Source: Pocillopora verrucosa (Eukaryota; Cnidaria; Anthozoa; Scleractinia; Pocilloporidae). Taken from it: a DNA stretch of 64,000 nucleotides. The stretch covers positions 31,062,634 to 31,126,633 of the forward strand of contig NC_089314.1 of assembly GCF_036669915.1 (NCBI RefSeq). Reading direction: 5' to 3'. Both the position numbers and the translations under genes were made by a program. This document shows positions 48,774-59,900 of this stretch, one piece after another. A model generated the notes under the pieces. The model did no database searches. It saw only the letters and a list, made by a program, of their open reading frames with translations, and was not told the DNA's origin. Numbering within the stretch: position 1 is the stretch's first letter; each line of letters opens with the position of its first letter.

Positions 48774-50969
48774 TTCTTGAGCCACAAGAGTGCTCAATTA
48801 ACTAGCACTCAAATTCTCCATTGGACAAAATTTCCCTTAAAAACCCTCAACCTGAACACATCAATTTGCTTCTTCCATTTTGCAAGACAAGCGCATGAGC
48901 TGTGAGAACTTGTGACGTCAGTTATCGTCCCTATCCCGTGGAATCCCGAAACCTCACGAAATAACATGAACCGAGATATGATTGGGCGCACGATCATAAC
49001 ATCGTTGCTTTTTTTTTATCATCGAAACAGCTGACCAATTTTGCGTGTACAAGTGTATGCTGGTAGGAAGTCAGTGTCAATATGAAAAAAAGAGCTCTGC
49101 TGATTTACAGAATTTGCAAAGGAAAAATGGTTGCATTCAGAGCCGAAAATGACTGGAATACCAAATTAGCTTAGTATGTTCCCAGCTTGGGTAGTGTGTT
49201 ACTTTGTCATTGGTGTATTTTTGGGGTCGATTCCTTGAAGTCTACGTAGTTTTCGTTCTTGCCCTTCTATTCTATTGAATGAAATAAAAATAATCCGAGA
49301 GCGCATGTGGCTACTGGTACAGCACAATTCTTAAAGAACAAGCTAAAGGTTGTATGATGACGCTAGAAGGTAGTGTTGCAGAAAATTTGTAATCACACGC
49401 AAAACAGAAAACCCACCGCATCCCACATATTTAAGAGTACCCTGTTCCACGAGAGAAAATTGATTCAAGAATATAGGGGTTAGCTCGAAAGCCTCACGGT
49501 TCCCCTATCCTCTGGGCTCCAAAAATAATAAAGCTATGCTTCATTTAATTTTGCCTTCTGGCAGGTTCTAAGCTTGCTGTGAGCTAGTCAAACTCGCAAA
49601 GAAATTAACATGACGATCAGAATTCTCCTCTTCCATGTTTTCTGCTCGCTGATGGTTATTTCTTGCACCTAAACAGAAACAAGACACCGATCTGGTACGG
49701 AATAATAGCACTTTTTCGTTCAATTTACAAAAATCATGTATTTAAATAGTCAAAATATCTTTTTCCTTCTTACAGTTGGTGCACCATAGCCCTCGGTGCA
49801 GCTTATTTTGGTGTGTAGGTATCTCTGATGATCGACGGTTAAGTGTTTGGGTATCTCTCACGGTTAATTTTTAAGAATAAACGTTCTTCATAAAACGTTA
49901 AAATATCTTTACAAAATTTGAATAAACCAATTTTCGGCAAAAATTTGTTTTCAGCAAAATTCCTGAAGAAAAGTGTATTACCCTATACCCGCCGACAAAT
50001 CAGAAGAAAATATAACAAGATAACAGCTCAAAAGAACATTTGAGTTGAGTCCGACTTCGATTTCTTCAGATTTGTTGTTTGTTGTATTCAAGTGTCTATT
50101 TTTTTTATCTTTTTTTTTTTTTCAGAACTATTGGTCAGCAGCACAGTTAACGGTAACAATGTTACATTTATGACGATTTACCACACTGAGACCGTCATGA
50201 GGCGGGGGCGAAAGTTATTTTATTTCAGAAGAGCAAGTATTCTTTTGACACAGAGAGAACGAGCATCTAAGTAATAAGACTGGTTATTGTTATTTGGAAA
50301 ATACAAGGATACTTTACGGAGATGCAAATCCCTTAAAAAATTCCAGTGGAAGACATATGAAATGATATGACAGTCTGATACATGGTTTCGCTTTCGTACG
50401 GGAATGTCTTTCATTTCTTCACTGAAAAGCCACACTCTGCTGTAACACAAGCGAAAAGAGAAAACATGTAACTTAGCAGACTCTTTGTAAAAATAAAAGT
50501 CGAGGGACCAAGCCTCCTATTAAGGAGCTTTCATACTCAGTAGAAAGCCCCGGACTAAGGCAAAGGTAAACTTGAAGAGTTATCAGCGACAGTTCACAAT
50601 TTCTTTTGTCGTGACGCTTCTATTTGCTTCAGAAAGCGAAATATCTCTCCATACTTGTAATTGTTTCTTTTGCGCCTCTTTCAACGACATAGAATCTCAC
50701 GCACTAAAAATAAAGAAAATTTGAACCAGCCGACACATTTATCGGTCCATTTCAGTTTTCTATGTCAGTTTCCGATATCAGAAAGAAAATGATGGCGTGC
50801 GTGAATAAACCATTGACAGCCGGCGTAAGTTTGCCAATAGTTAAATCGTATTTTTGGCATAATCAAACTTAAAAATCTGACACAATCTTTAACCGGAAGT
50901 CCACAACCAAAGCTGTAGAGCAAATTTGATCTCATCGAAAACAGCGAAAATACAAACAATACTGAAACG
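48774..50969. other. Shared upstream region of broken USP10 and NLR-B
   Basis: Nearly identical to 20488-22828 apart from small deletions, with the CRE-like TGACGTCA at 48913-48920. No gene is seen. The promoter of NLR-B should lie here. Confidence 0.6.
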
Positions 50970-53900
50970 ATGGATTTTCTCAAGGAATCACTTGCACCAA
51001 GAACCTTCAACAAAATTAGCTATGCCGTAGTTTTAATTTGGTTCGTGATCAGTGTAATTTTCTTTGGCATTTTTGCCGAAGTGGAAAATACCGAATCCAG
51101 GTACGATTTCCGTTGCGGTGGCACCAAGAGTGAAAACATCGACCTTATCCGTGGGGAATGTTTCGAAAAATACCAGAAGCAATACAACAAGTACGGTGTT
51201 CCTGTCTATGGCTTCGTGATCATCAATTTCCTCCTTATTGCAATTGTATGTGTTATCTACTCCCAAATAGTGAAAAACGTAGTCGATCATTTGTCGTCGA
51301 GCAGTCGTAACAGTGATCCAGAGAGCGGACAGTCGCGCGACCAAGAAAACCCAACAGGACAAACAACAAATTGCGGACACAAGCTTTTCATAGCTTACTG
51401 TTGTCAACTATCTACGAGACTTGTTCTAGGAGTTCTCTTCATATTGCTGCAAACTCAGTTGCTTTATCCTTTAAAGTTTTCCTCCACGTTTGAATGTTAC
51501 TTGAACTCTGGAACCAATCAGCCGAGGAATTCATCGAACGCCGCCCCAAACAGTACTTTACACAAATGTCACAATCAACGAGCGATAAAGAAAACCTTTT
51601 GGATGAACGCTGTCCTTGCAGTGAATGGAATTTTTGACGCTGGCATTCTGATTGAAATCGTCTACATTTTGACACAGGCATGGATAGAAAGGAATTTTAT
51701 GCAAGACTCAGACTTCCTAAAAACCCATCTAAATGCTAACTATGACAAGTCGCACCAAGAATCTCAAAAGCAGGATGATGTTCTACTTCAGCCAAGAGAA
51801 CATGAACGTCCTCCGAGTCCAATTCAAGAACCTCGAAAACAAGATGCAGTTGTCCCACTACAGCCACGAGACCAAGTCGTGCCGCATCATGTTCTTAAAC
51901 AGCCAGAAGGAACGAGCGGACATGATAAGCCTGAACAGCTTCAACCATTCATAGCACGAACGAAGAAAATCATTAGAGAAGACACTCAATACCTCTACGA
52001 ACTCCAATCACCGTTTCGACGTCCTCCAGGCGAAGAAAAAGAAGCCACAGATTTGACTTTGGACCAGATTTATACAAACCTTGTGATCATTCCCAACAGG
52101 GCTCAGTACAATTTTACTACAGACAGACAAGAGCAACTCAAAGTTTATCCAAGGTCGCGCGACGAAGAATCACATCCGAAAAGCCTGGAAGACCTCCTTA
52201 ATGATAAAAATAAGAAAGTGTTGATTGTCGGTCGCCCCGGAATCGGCAAAACATTATGTTGCATCAAACTTCTCAGAGACTGGGCATTTGAGAAAGTCAA
52301 ATCCCAAATCCAATTTGATGCTGCTTTCTTCGTAAAGTTCAGAAGATTCAACTCGGCAGACGACCTTAGCCTTAGGGAACTACTCACTCAGTCAGAACAT
52401 TCCACCTCAGATCACCTGGATGATGAGGTCTGGAATTACATCCTGCAGCACCCTGAAGGTGTCCTCATACTTTTTGACGGATTTGACGAATTCAAAGATA
52501 ACGCAAACATGGCCGTGGCGCCTTCTCATCCCGGAAACATTAAAGACAAGATGCCGCTACAAATCCTTTATCAGTGGCTTGTGACCGGGAAACTTCTTGA
52601 AGATGCTTCGATTGTAACGACTACTAGACCTACGGCTTTGACCGGTATCGCACATCTTAATTTCGACAAAACTTTTGAAATCTTAGGGTTTTCAACCGAG
52701 CAGATTCAAGAGTATATCAACAAATTCGCCGGAGTTGACAATCAAGTAGGCGAAACACTATGGCAACACATCAGCAGCAACATGAACTTACTTTCGCTCT
52801 GTTATGTCCCTGTGAACAGCTTCATCATATGCTCAAGTCTGTCACAAATATTGCAGTTCGAAAGTTGCGCTAGTGTTACCCTCCCTTCCAAATTAACCAC
52901 GATATACAAGATTGCAGTGAAAGTATTTTATTTCAAACACACGAAAGAATTCCGCGATAAACATTTTACCCGCGAAGACTTTCTATCAGACGATTTGCCC
53001 TCGGCTGTGGAGAAGAAATTCGAGAAACTAGGAAAAGTGGCGTTTGAAGGAATCAAAGAAGGAAAACTGATCCTTGGAGGAAACGAAGTACGCGAAATGA
53101 AAGACAGCGCCCTTTTTCACCGCTTACCCGACCGTGAAAATGCCGCGTTAAAAGATGAGAAACGATTCTGTTTCATTCACCTAACAATGCAAGAATTTTT
53201 AGCAGCGCGGCACCTGACAAACAACATGAAAGAAAGAGAATTAAGGAACTTTGTTTCAGAAAACATCAAGAACGGCAAATGGCAGCTGGTTTTTCAGTTT
53301 CTGGCGGGACTAATGGAGGAGAAAAACTACCTACCAAGCGAAATCATCACTGACCTTCTTCCTGTGCAAACTGAAGAGAAAAAAAACGAAGCCGAAGAAA
53401 GCGAAGACAAAATGGTGACCTGCTGGCCGACTAAAGACGAAAAGGATTTAGCAGTGACATTGCTTAAATGTAGTTACGAAAGTAATAAGATGGAGTCGAT
53501 AGTTCAGAGAAAACTACAACAAATTAACTTTAATTGTGTAAATTTTATTGATTGTCACCTCTCAGCTGTTGGTTGCCCTTCCTTAGTAAATGTAATTAAG
53601 AATGTTCCACAAATTTCACATTTAGATTTGAGTTTCAATAACATTGGTCCATTAGGTTGTATTGAGATTTGCAAATTGTTTAAATATTGGGAATTTCAAC
53701 TGCGCTCGCTAAACCTCACAAGAAATCAACTGACAGATGAAGCAGCGAAGTATTTAGCTGAAGCCATCAACAGCAACAACAGTCAGCTACGCACGTTAAA
53801 CCTCTCAGAAAATAATATCTCACGCATCGGAGCACGGCACTTGGCTGAAGCTATCAACAGCAACTGTCAGCTACGCACGTTAAACCTCTCACACAATAAC

Positions 53901-54926
53901 ATCTCACACATTGGAACACGGCACCTGGCTGAAGCTATCAACAACAACAACTGTCAGCTACGCACATTATACCTCAGAGCGAGTAACATCTCAGACTTTG
54001 GAGCACGGTACTTGGCTGACGCCATTAACAACAACAGTCAGCTACGCTCGTTAAACCTCTCAGAAAATAACATCTCTGAGATTGGAGTACAGCACTTGGC
54101 TAAAGCCATCAACAACAAAAACTGTCAGCTACGCTCGTTAAACCTCTCAGAAAATAACATCTCAGACATTGGAGCACAGCACTTGGCTAAAGCCATCAAC
54201 AACAACAACTCTCAGCTACACGCGTTACACCTCTCAGACAATAACATCTCAGACATTGGAGCACAGCACTTGGCTGACGCCATCAACAACAACAACTGTC
54301 AGCTACGTGAGTTATACCTCTCACACAATAACATCTTAGACATTGGAGCACAGCACTTGGCTGAAGCCATCAACAACAACAACTGTCAGCTACGTGAGTT
54401 ATACCTCACACACAATAACATCTCAGACATTGGAGCACAGCACTTGGCTGAAGCCATCAACAACAACAACTGTCAGCTACGCGTGTTATACCTCTCAGAC
54501 AATATCATCTCAGACATTGGAGCACAGTACTTGGCTGAAGCCATCAACAACAACAACTGTCAGCTACGCGTGTTATACCTCTCATTAAATTACATCTCAG
54601 ACATTGGAGCACAGCACTTGGCTGAAGCCATCAACAACAACAACTGTCAGCTACGTGAGTTATACCTCTCACACAATAACATCTCAGACATTGGAGCACA
54701 GCACTTGGCTGAAGCCATCAACAACAACAACTGTCAGCTACGCGTGTTATACCTCTCAGAGAATAACATCTCAGACATTGGAGCACAGTACTTGGCTGAA
54801 GCCATCCACAACAACAACTGTCAGCTGCGCACGTTAAACCTCACAACAAATCAACACATGACAAATGCAGGTAAGCAAAAGGCACGTAATTTACTTAGCG
54901 ATTGTCGATGTAAGCTTATTCTTTAG
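50970..54926 (+). CDS. NLR-B: four-TM (innexin/connexin-like) NACHT-LRR protein, 1318 aa
   Basis: An intact single-exon paralog of NLR-A. The four TM segments, the two Cys per extracellular loop and the loop-2 sequons are unchanged. After TM4 it has about 45 extra linker residues rich in Gln, Pro and charged residues, with repeated LQPR. The NACHT domain is nearly identical: GRPGIGKT, ILFDGFDE, TTTRPTAL. The LRR part has about 14 units. The first five align with NLR-A, while later ones carry LRELYLS or LRVLYLS where NLR-A has LRTLDLS or LRTLNLS. Unlike the neighbouring USP10 copy it has no stop or frameshift, which points to selection for function. Inferred role as for NLR-A. Confidence 0.88.
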   Translation: MDFLKESLAPRTFNKISYAVVLIWFVISVIFFGIFAEVENTESRYDFRCGGTKSENIDLIRGECFEKYQKQYNKYGVPVYGFVIINFLLIAIVCVIYSQIVKNVVDHLSSSSRNSDPESGQSRDQENPTGQTTNCGHKLFIAYCCQLSTRLVLGVLFILLQTQLLYPLKFSSTFECYLNSGTNQPRNSSNAAPNSTLHKCHNQRAIKKTFWMNAVLAVNGIFDAGILIEIVYILTQAWIERNFMQDSDFLKTHLNANYDKSHQESQKQDDVLLQPREHERPPSPIQEPRKQDAVVPLQPRDQVVPHHVLKQPEGTSGHDKPEQLQPFIARTKKIIREDTQYLYELQSPFRRPPGEEKEATDLTLDQIYTNLVIIPNRAQYNFTTDRQEQLKVYPRSRDEESHPKSLEDLLNDKNKKVLIVGRPGIGKTLCCIKLLRDWAFEKVKSQIQFDAAFFVKFRRFNSADDLSLRELLTQSEHSTSDHLDDEVWNYILQHPEGVLILFDGFDEFKDNANMAVAPSHPGNIKDKMPLQILYQWLVTGKLLEDASIVTTTRPTALTGIAHLNFDKTFEILGFSTEQIQEYINKFAGVDNQVGETLWQHISSNMNLLSLCYVPVNSFIICSSLSQILQFESCASVTLPSKLTTIYKIAVKVFYFKHTKEFRDKHFTREDFLSDDLPSAVEKKFEKLGKVAFEGIKEGKLILGGNEVREMKDSALFHRLPDRENAALKDEKRFCFIHLTMQEFLAARHLTNNMKERELRNFVSENIKNGKWQLVFQFLAGLMEEKNYLPSEIITDLLPVQTEEKKNEAEESEDKMVTCWPTKDEKDLAVTLLKCSYESNKMESIVQRKLQQINFNCVNFIDCHLSAVGCPSLVNVIKNVPQISHLDLSFNNIGPLGCIEICKLFKYWEFQLRSLNLTRNQLTDEAAKYLAEAINSNNSQLRTLNLSENNISRIGARHLAEAINSNCQLRTLNLSHNNISHIGTRHLAEAINNNNCQLRTLYLRASNISDFGARYLADAINNNSQLRSLNLSENNISEIGVQHLAKAINNKNCQLRSLNLSENNISDIGAQHLAKAINNNNSQLHALHLSDNNISDIGAQHLADAINNNNCQLRELYLSHNNILDIGAQHLAEAINNNNCQLRELYLTHNNISDIGAQHLAEAINNNNCQLRVLYLSDNIISDIGAQYLAEAINNNNCQLRVLYLSLNYISDIGAQHLAEAINNNNCQLRELYLSHNNISDIGAQHLAEAINNNNCQLRVLYLSENNISDIGAQYLAEAIHNNNCQLRTLNLTTNQHMTNAGKQKARNLLSDCRCKLIL
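53750..54850 (+). repeat. LRR-coding tandem repeat array of NLR-B
   Basis: Units of about 81-87 bases with CATTGGAGCACAGCACTTGG cores and (AAC)n runs. Units 8-13 are almost identical in DNA but differ from the matching NLR-A units, so each array has been homogenised separately. Confidence 0.95.
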
Positions 54927-55828
54927 GCCTCAGCAACTCCAATTAAAAACTAAAAAGAAATTATTTGAACCACTTACTATTCAAAATAACTGCGAGGTGA
55001 CCGACTCAGTGACGATTACAACCCAAAAAGCTAAACGTGAATGAAGGCAAATTAAATCTGTGAAGTGCTCAGAGCAGCGAGACTATTTAAACCGGATCGA
55101 AATGAAGAAAACAAACCAATGAACATGTTTATTGAGAACAAAGGATGTCAAACTTTTTATAAACGAACCAATAATATTGAAGTAAAAACACAAAGCTTCC
55201 TGCAGAGAAAACAAACAAACCTCGGACCTCTCAGGAAACTTTGTCATTTTATGATTGGTTACTTTCGATCTCAAATTATCTCCATGCTTGTGTCTGTTTT
55301 GATCGCGTGTGTCTTTCTCTTGGAATAGTTTCCCGTAGTGTTTATTGAAATTCTTTTGAAGATTGCAATCGCATCAGATGAGTTAATGTAGTGCAGATTG
55401 TAGGATACAACACATTTGTTTTAGTGCTCGATTTTTCTTCTGATCGAAGCGATCCGATTCAAGTAATTTCAAATTTACTGCCATTGAAATCCTACCGAAA
55501 CTGTACGTAAACTCGTGGCGCTTCGAAGAAAAGTTCTTTTGGTAGGTTAGAGATGTGAAATTTATGTCAGACTAGTTTGAAAAATTTTTTGGGGAGTTTC
55601 TGCAGTTGATGTAAATATTAGTATATTTTTGTATATATTTAAGGCCTGTTTCTCAAATAATGTAATATGTCAATAAGTTGCTGTGCAAAATCAGAGGATG
55701 AAGCATCAGACCATAGTTAGTAGTCCCCTCTACTAACTATGATCAGACTTATAGACAGTTAAAATTTTTACTTACAAGTATTTGTAAATGGAGCCTGAAC
55801 TCCCAAATTTTTTTTTGTGTAGAATAAA
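54927..55828 (+). other. Probable 3' UTR of NLR-B with AATAAA at 55823-55828
   Basis: It matches the NLR-A 3' region, including the position of the poly(A) signal, and has a short extra segment near 55349-55384. An additional palindrome, with ATAGTTAGTAG and CTACTAACTAT arms around TCCCCT, is at about 55713-55740 and is absent from the first block. Confidence 0.55.
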
Positions 55829-56701
55829 TTTTGTAAATGGATTTATACTTTGTGTTGTGATCTATTTATCCTCTATATCAGTCACCACTTGAAAGCAATG
55901 GGGAGGGAGTAAGGGGAGGGTGTAGCCTTCTGAAAATCACTTCTGAAACCTCACTTCACTGCCACATAATCATGACAACATAGTAAATGCAGCACCCCTC
56001 TTAAAACCCTTACCATATGCCAGATAAAATGATTTCCCTCCCAATAATAAGACAAAATTCTTCTTCACCTCTCAAACCACTGCTATAGTACCTAAAACAG
56101 CTTGAAATGTGAATGACATAAAATGAATGTCTCACATTTGCTTGAATAAGTTCCAGCCTGGCTATTTATTTAAACTTTTGGCCAAATAGGAGGAGATCTG
56201 TTCAGCTTTGCTATGTTCTTAAAATCAGTGGAACTTGGAAGCCATATAAAATATGACTAAGACAAAAGAAAACAAATCAGAGAACAGAGATGAATTCCAC
56301 ATGTAAAAGGAATGAAAAGAGAAGGCAAGGAAACCCCACATAGAATTCCAGCTGCAATTAAGTACTTGTTGCAGCTTAGAAAAAGCATAACATTTGAGAT
56401 TTCTTTCCAATTTTTTAATGCTTCTAATCTCAATTTTTTGACACAAACGACACATCTGTCCATTTAATTTTTCTGCTTCAGTTTCTGACATCAGTTTCCT
56501 GTGTACATGCCATGTAAAAAGCAAACATGGACAGCCATAAGTTTGCCTAGAGTTGAAATTTTAGTTTTGCCACAAATAAATTCAAAGTCTGAAACATTGA
56601 GTAACTGGAATTCCACAAACTAAGATGTAAAGCTCTATTTTTATCTAATCGAGAGTGAAAATGCAAACAGTATTGAAATGTTGGATAATCTCAAGGAAGT
56701 A

Positions 56702-56705
56702 CCTG
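56702..56705. repeat. 4-bp target site duplication of the BEL/Pao element
   Basis: CCTG directly left of the 5' LTR, repeated at 62511-62514 directly right of the 3' LTR. With this assignment the LTRs have canonical TG...CA ends. Confidence 0.85.
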
Positions 56706-56918
56706 TGTGAGAGATTATTCAGCGTTAATTGATTTCCGGTTGATTTTTTGCGATAAGTGACAGATGATTGAACAATAGGATCATATTATATATTTAAAAT
56801 GAGAGAGACCAGAGCGTGGGACAGAGAACGGTGAGAGAGAGCGGGAGATTAAGTTGATTTTATAAAATAAAACGTGAAGTTTCGGAACATAGCAGATTCT
56901 TTAGTCTCATTTCCGACA
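56706..56918 (+). repeat. 5' LTR of the BEL/Pao element
   Basis: 213 bp starting TGTGAGAG and ending CCGACA. TATATATTTAAAA-like sequence in the middle may be the TATA region, and a TAAAATAAAA tract near the end may serve in 3' processing. It is identical by eye to the 3' LTR. Confidence 0.95.
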
Positions 56919-56921
56919 CAG

Positions 56922-56938
56922 TGGCACCTCCGACGGGA
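56922..56938 (+). other. Primer binding site
   Basis: TGGCACCTCCGACGGGA starts three bases after the LTR. The TGG start is complementary to a tRNA 3' CCA end. The tRNA was not identified. Confidence 0.6.
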
Positions 56939-56948
56939 CGCGCGAAGC

Positions 56949-59900
56949 ATGGAGGAACTAACCAAAGAAGCAGAGGCTAAATTGCAGATGTTGCTGTACA
57001 CTAATGGAAAAACACGTGGCATTGTGGAAAAGGGAAACCTAGGAGCGGTCGCGCGACATCGCGACAACCTACGAGCATTAGTAAAAGAAGTAGACGCGCT
57101 TAAACTAAAGGTTGAACAGACCATGTTCAAGGCCGGGAAAAGTGCAGAAGACGTTGGAAGTTGGAGCAGTAGCATTGAAGAACCGATCGCCGAAGCTGAC
57201 GAAGAAGTTTCGCGACTAGAAAAATGGCTCGTGGAGACGAATGGAGAGATCGAACATCGAAAGCACAAGGACGAAGAGGAAAGGAAAGCCCGTGCTCGTG
57301 AAGAGGAGCTTAAATTCGAAAGAGAGCAAATGGAGATGAAGCTAGAATTCGAACGCCAACTGGAAGAGACCAAGGCAAAACAGCAACCTGTTGAGAAGGC
57401 CAATCAGACTGAACAAAGGACAACAAAGCTACCGAAACTACAGATCACAAAGTTTAATGGGACGTATGAAGCATGGCTGCCGTTCTGGAACAAATTTCAA
57501 GCTGAAATTGATAAAGCAAACCTTGCATCTGTGACTAAGTTTGCATACCTAAAAGAGCTGGTAGATCCAAAGGTTCGAGCGGAGATAGACGGACTGCCTT
57601 TCACAACAGAGGGCTACGAAAGGGCAAAGAATATCCTCATCGGCGAATATGGGAAAACGAGCGAGATCGTGAATGCGTACGTCCAGAACATCGCGAATTT
57701 GCCTGTCATTACAGGAACACAACCTGCGCCTATCCACGAATTTTACAAGAAGCTCGTGTACAATGTGCAATCTTTGGAGACACTGGGCAAATTGAAAGAC
57801 GTCACTGGAAATGTAAGGAGTGTGCTCGACAAACTAAAGGGTGTAAAAGCAGATCTAGTGAGAGGACAAATGGACTGGCAGGACTGGGACTTCTCACAGT
57901 TGATAAAAGCTTTGAAAAGTTGGAAGGAAATCAACCCCATTGGGAGCGGCGCGGATAATGCGGGGAAGCAAGGTGCTAAATTCCGCGATCGCGAGAAAAC
58001 ATTTCACGCAAACGAAACTACGCCAACACAAAGAGGGTGCGTCTACTGTGACGCAACTGACCACAGAGCTGTGAATTGCGACAAGTTTGTGACAGTTGGA
58101 GACCGCAGGAAACAATTAGGACTGAAACAGCTTTGTTTTAACTGCACAGGAAGTCGACACCGTGCTTCTGAGTGCAAAAGCCGTTCTGGCTGCCAGATCT
58201 GCAGTCGAAGACATCATACATCGATCTGTGACAAACATACATCGCGAGACCAGCTGATGACCACAACGAGCGCAGAAAGGAAAGGAGTGGTGTATCCTAT
58301 GGTAACAGTTGAAGTGAACGGTGTTAAATGCCGAGCATTGTTGGATATAGGAGCCGGAAGTTCCTACGCTTCATCAACGCTTCTGAACTGTTTACATTTG
58401 CGCCCTATCCGTCAACAATTCAAGCGCATTGAAATGATGTTTGGTACTTCAAACAAAGCGATAGACATCTATGGCCTACAAATTCGAAGCGTTGATGGTA
58501 AATTCACCTTGGAAGCCGAAGTAAACAAAGTCGACCGCAAAGAGTTGTTGACATTGGAAAACCCAAAATGCGCAGAAATCGTGGCTCAGTTTTCTCATTT
58601 GAAGGGCGTAACCACAAATGATAACGACGAGAAAGCGATGTTGCCTGTTCATCTGATCCTTGGAACAAACGAGTACGCTAAGATCAAAACAGGGGCAAGA
58701 CCAAGAGTTGGGCGCTCGGGAGAACCAGTAGCAGAATACACGAAGTTCGGCTGGACGATCTTGTCACCTGGAACAGAGTTGGATCTCAGCAACATGTTGT
58801 TAACGCAAACCTCCGCAATTGATTACGAAGAATTGTGCAAGTTAGACGTCTTGGGGTTGAAGGACAATCCAAGTGGAGACCAGGAAACCGTTTACGAAGA
58901 ATTCAAAGAGCAACTAACTAGGAGTTCAGAAGGCTGGTACGAGACGAACTTGCCCTGGAAAGGAAATCACCCCCCCCTACCGAACAATCACACTGGAAGT
59001 TTAAAACGTCTCAAAAATCTCGTGCGGAAGTTAGAGATACAAGGCGAGCTGGAGAGGTACAACGACATTATCCAGACTCAACTGAGCCAAGGGATCGTAG
59101 AACACGCTGACGAGGTGGTCAAGGACGGAAAAGAGTTCTACATTCCTCATAAAGCGGTCGTGCGCGAGAATGCAGAATCTACAAAGATACGCATTGTTTA
59201 TGATGCTTCTGCAAGAGCTAATGCAAGTGTCCCCTCACTCAACGAGTGCCTCGAAATCGGCCCTCCACTACAGAACCAGCTTTGGAACGTGCTGGTACGA
59301 AATAGGTTCTATCCCGTGGCAATAGCTGGCGACTTAAAACAAGCATTTTTGCAAATTCGCGTCCGAAGAGAAGACCGAGATGCCTTACGCTTTCATTGGA
59401 TAAAGGATCTGGCAAGCAAACAAGTAGAAACCTTGCGATTCACTCGAGTACTCTTTGGTTTGGCACCGTCTCCATTCCTCTTGGCCGCAGTTATCAAAGA
59501 ACATCTACAGCGATACAAAATGGTGAACCCGGAATTAGTAGAGGAAATAGAGCGCAGTATGTACGTGGATGATTTAATCAGTGGTGGGGAGACAACAGAA
59601 CAAGCGTTAGAAATCAAGATGACAGCCACGACCATCTTTGGTGAGGCGACTTTCAAGCTGCACAAGTGGCATTCCAACGATCGGGAACTAGAAGTTGAAA
59701 CTGCGACTGTAGATGAAGAAAATCAGAGTTACGCCAAACAACAACTGGGAACCAGAAAGGGCGAATCAAAACTGCTAGGAGTCCCCTGGGACAAAGAAAA
59801 GGACGAAATTCAAGTCAGCTTCCCGATTTCAACCGCTGAGCCGACAAAAAGAGGTATCCTTGGAAAAGTCGCAAAAATCTACGATCCACTCGGTCTGGCT

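Noticed and set aside
54343..54837. Plus-strand frames of EHSTWLKPSTTTTVSY-type repeats inside NLR-B
   Set aside because: These are the LRR array read in a wrong frame.
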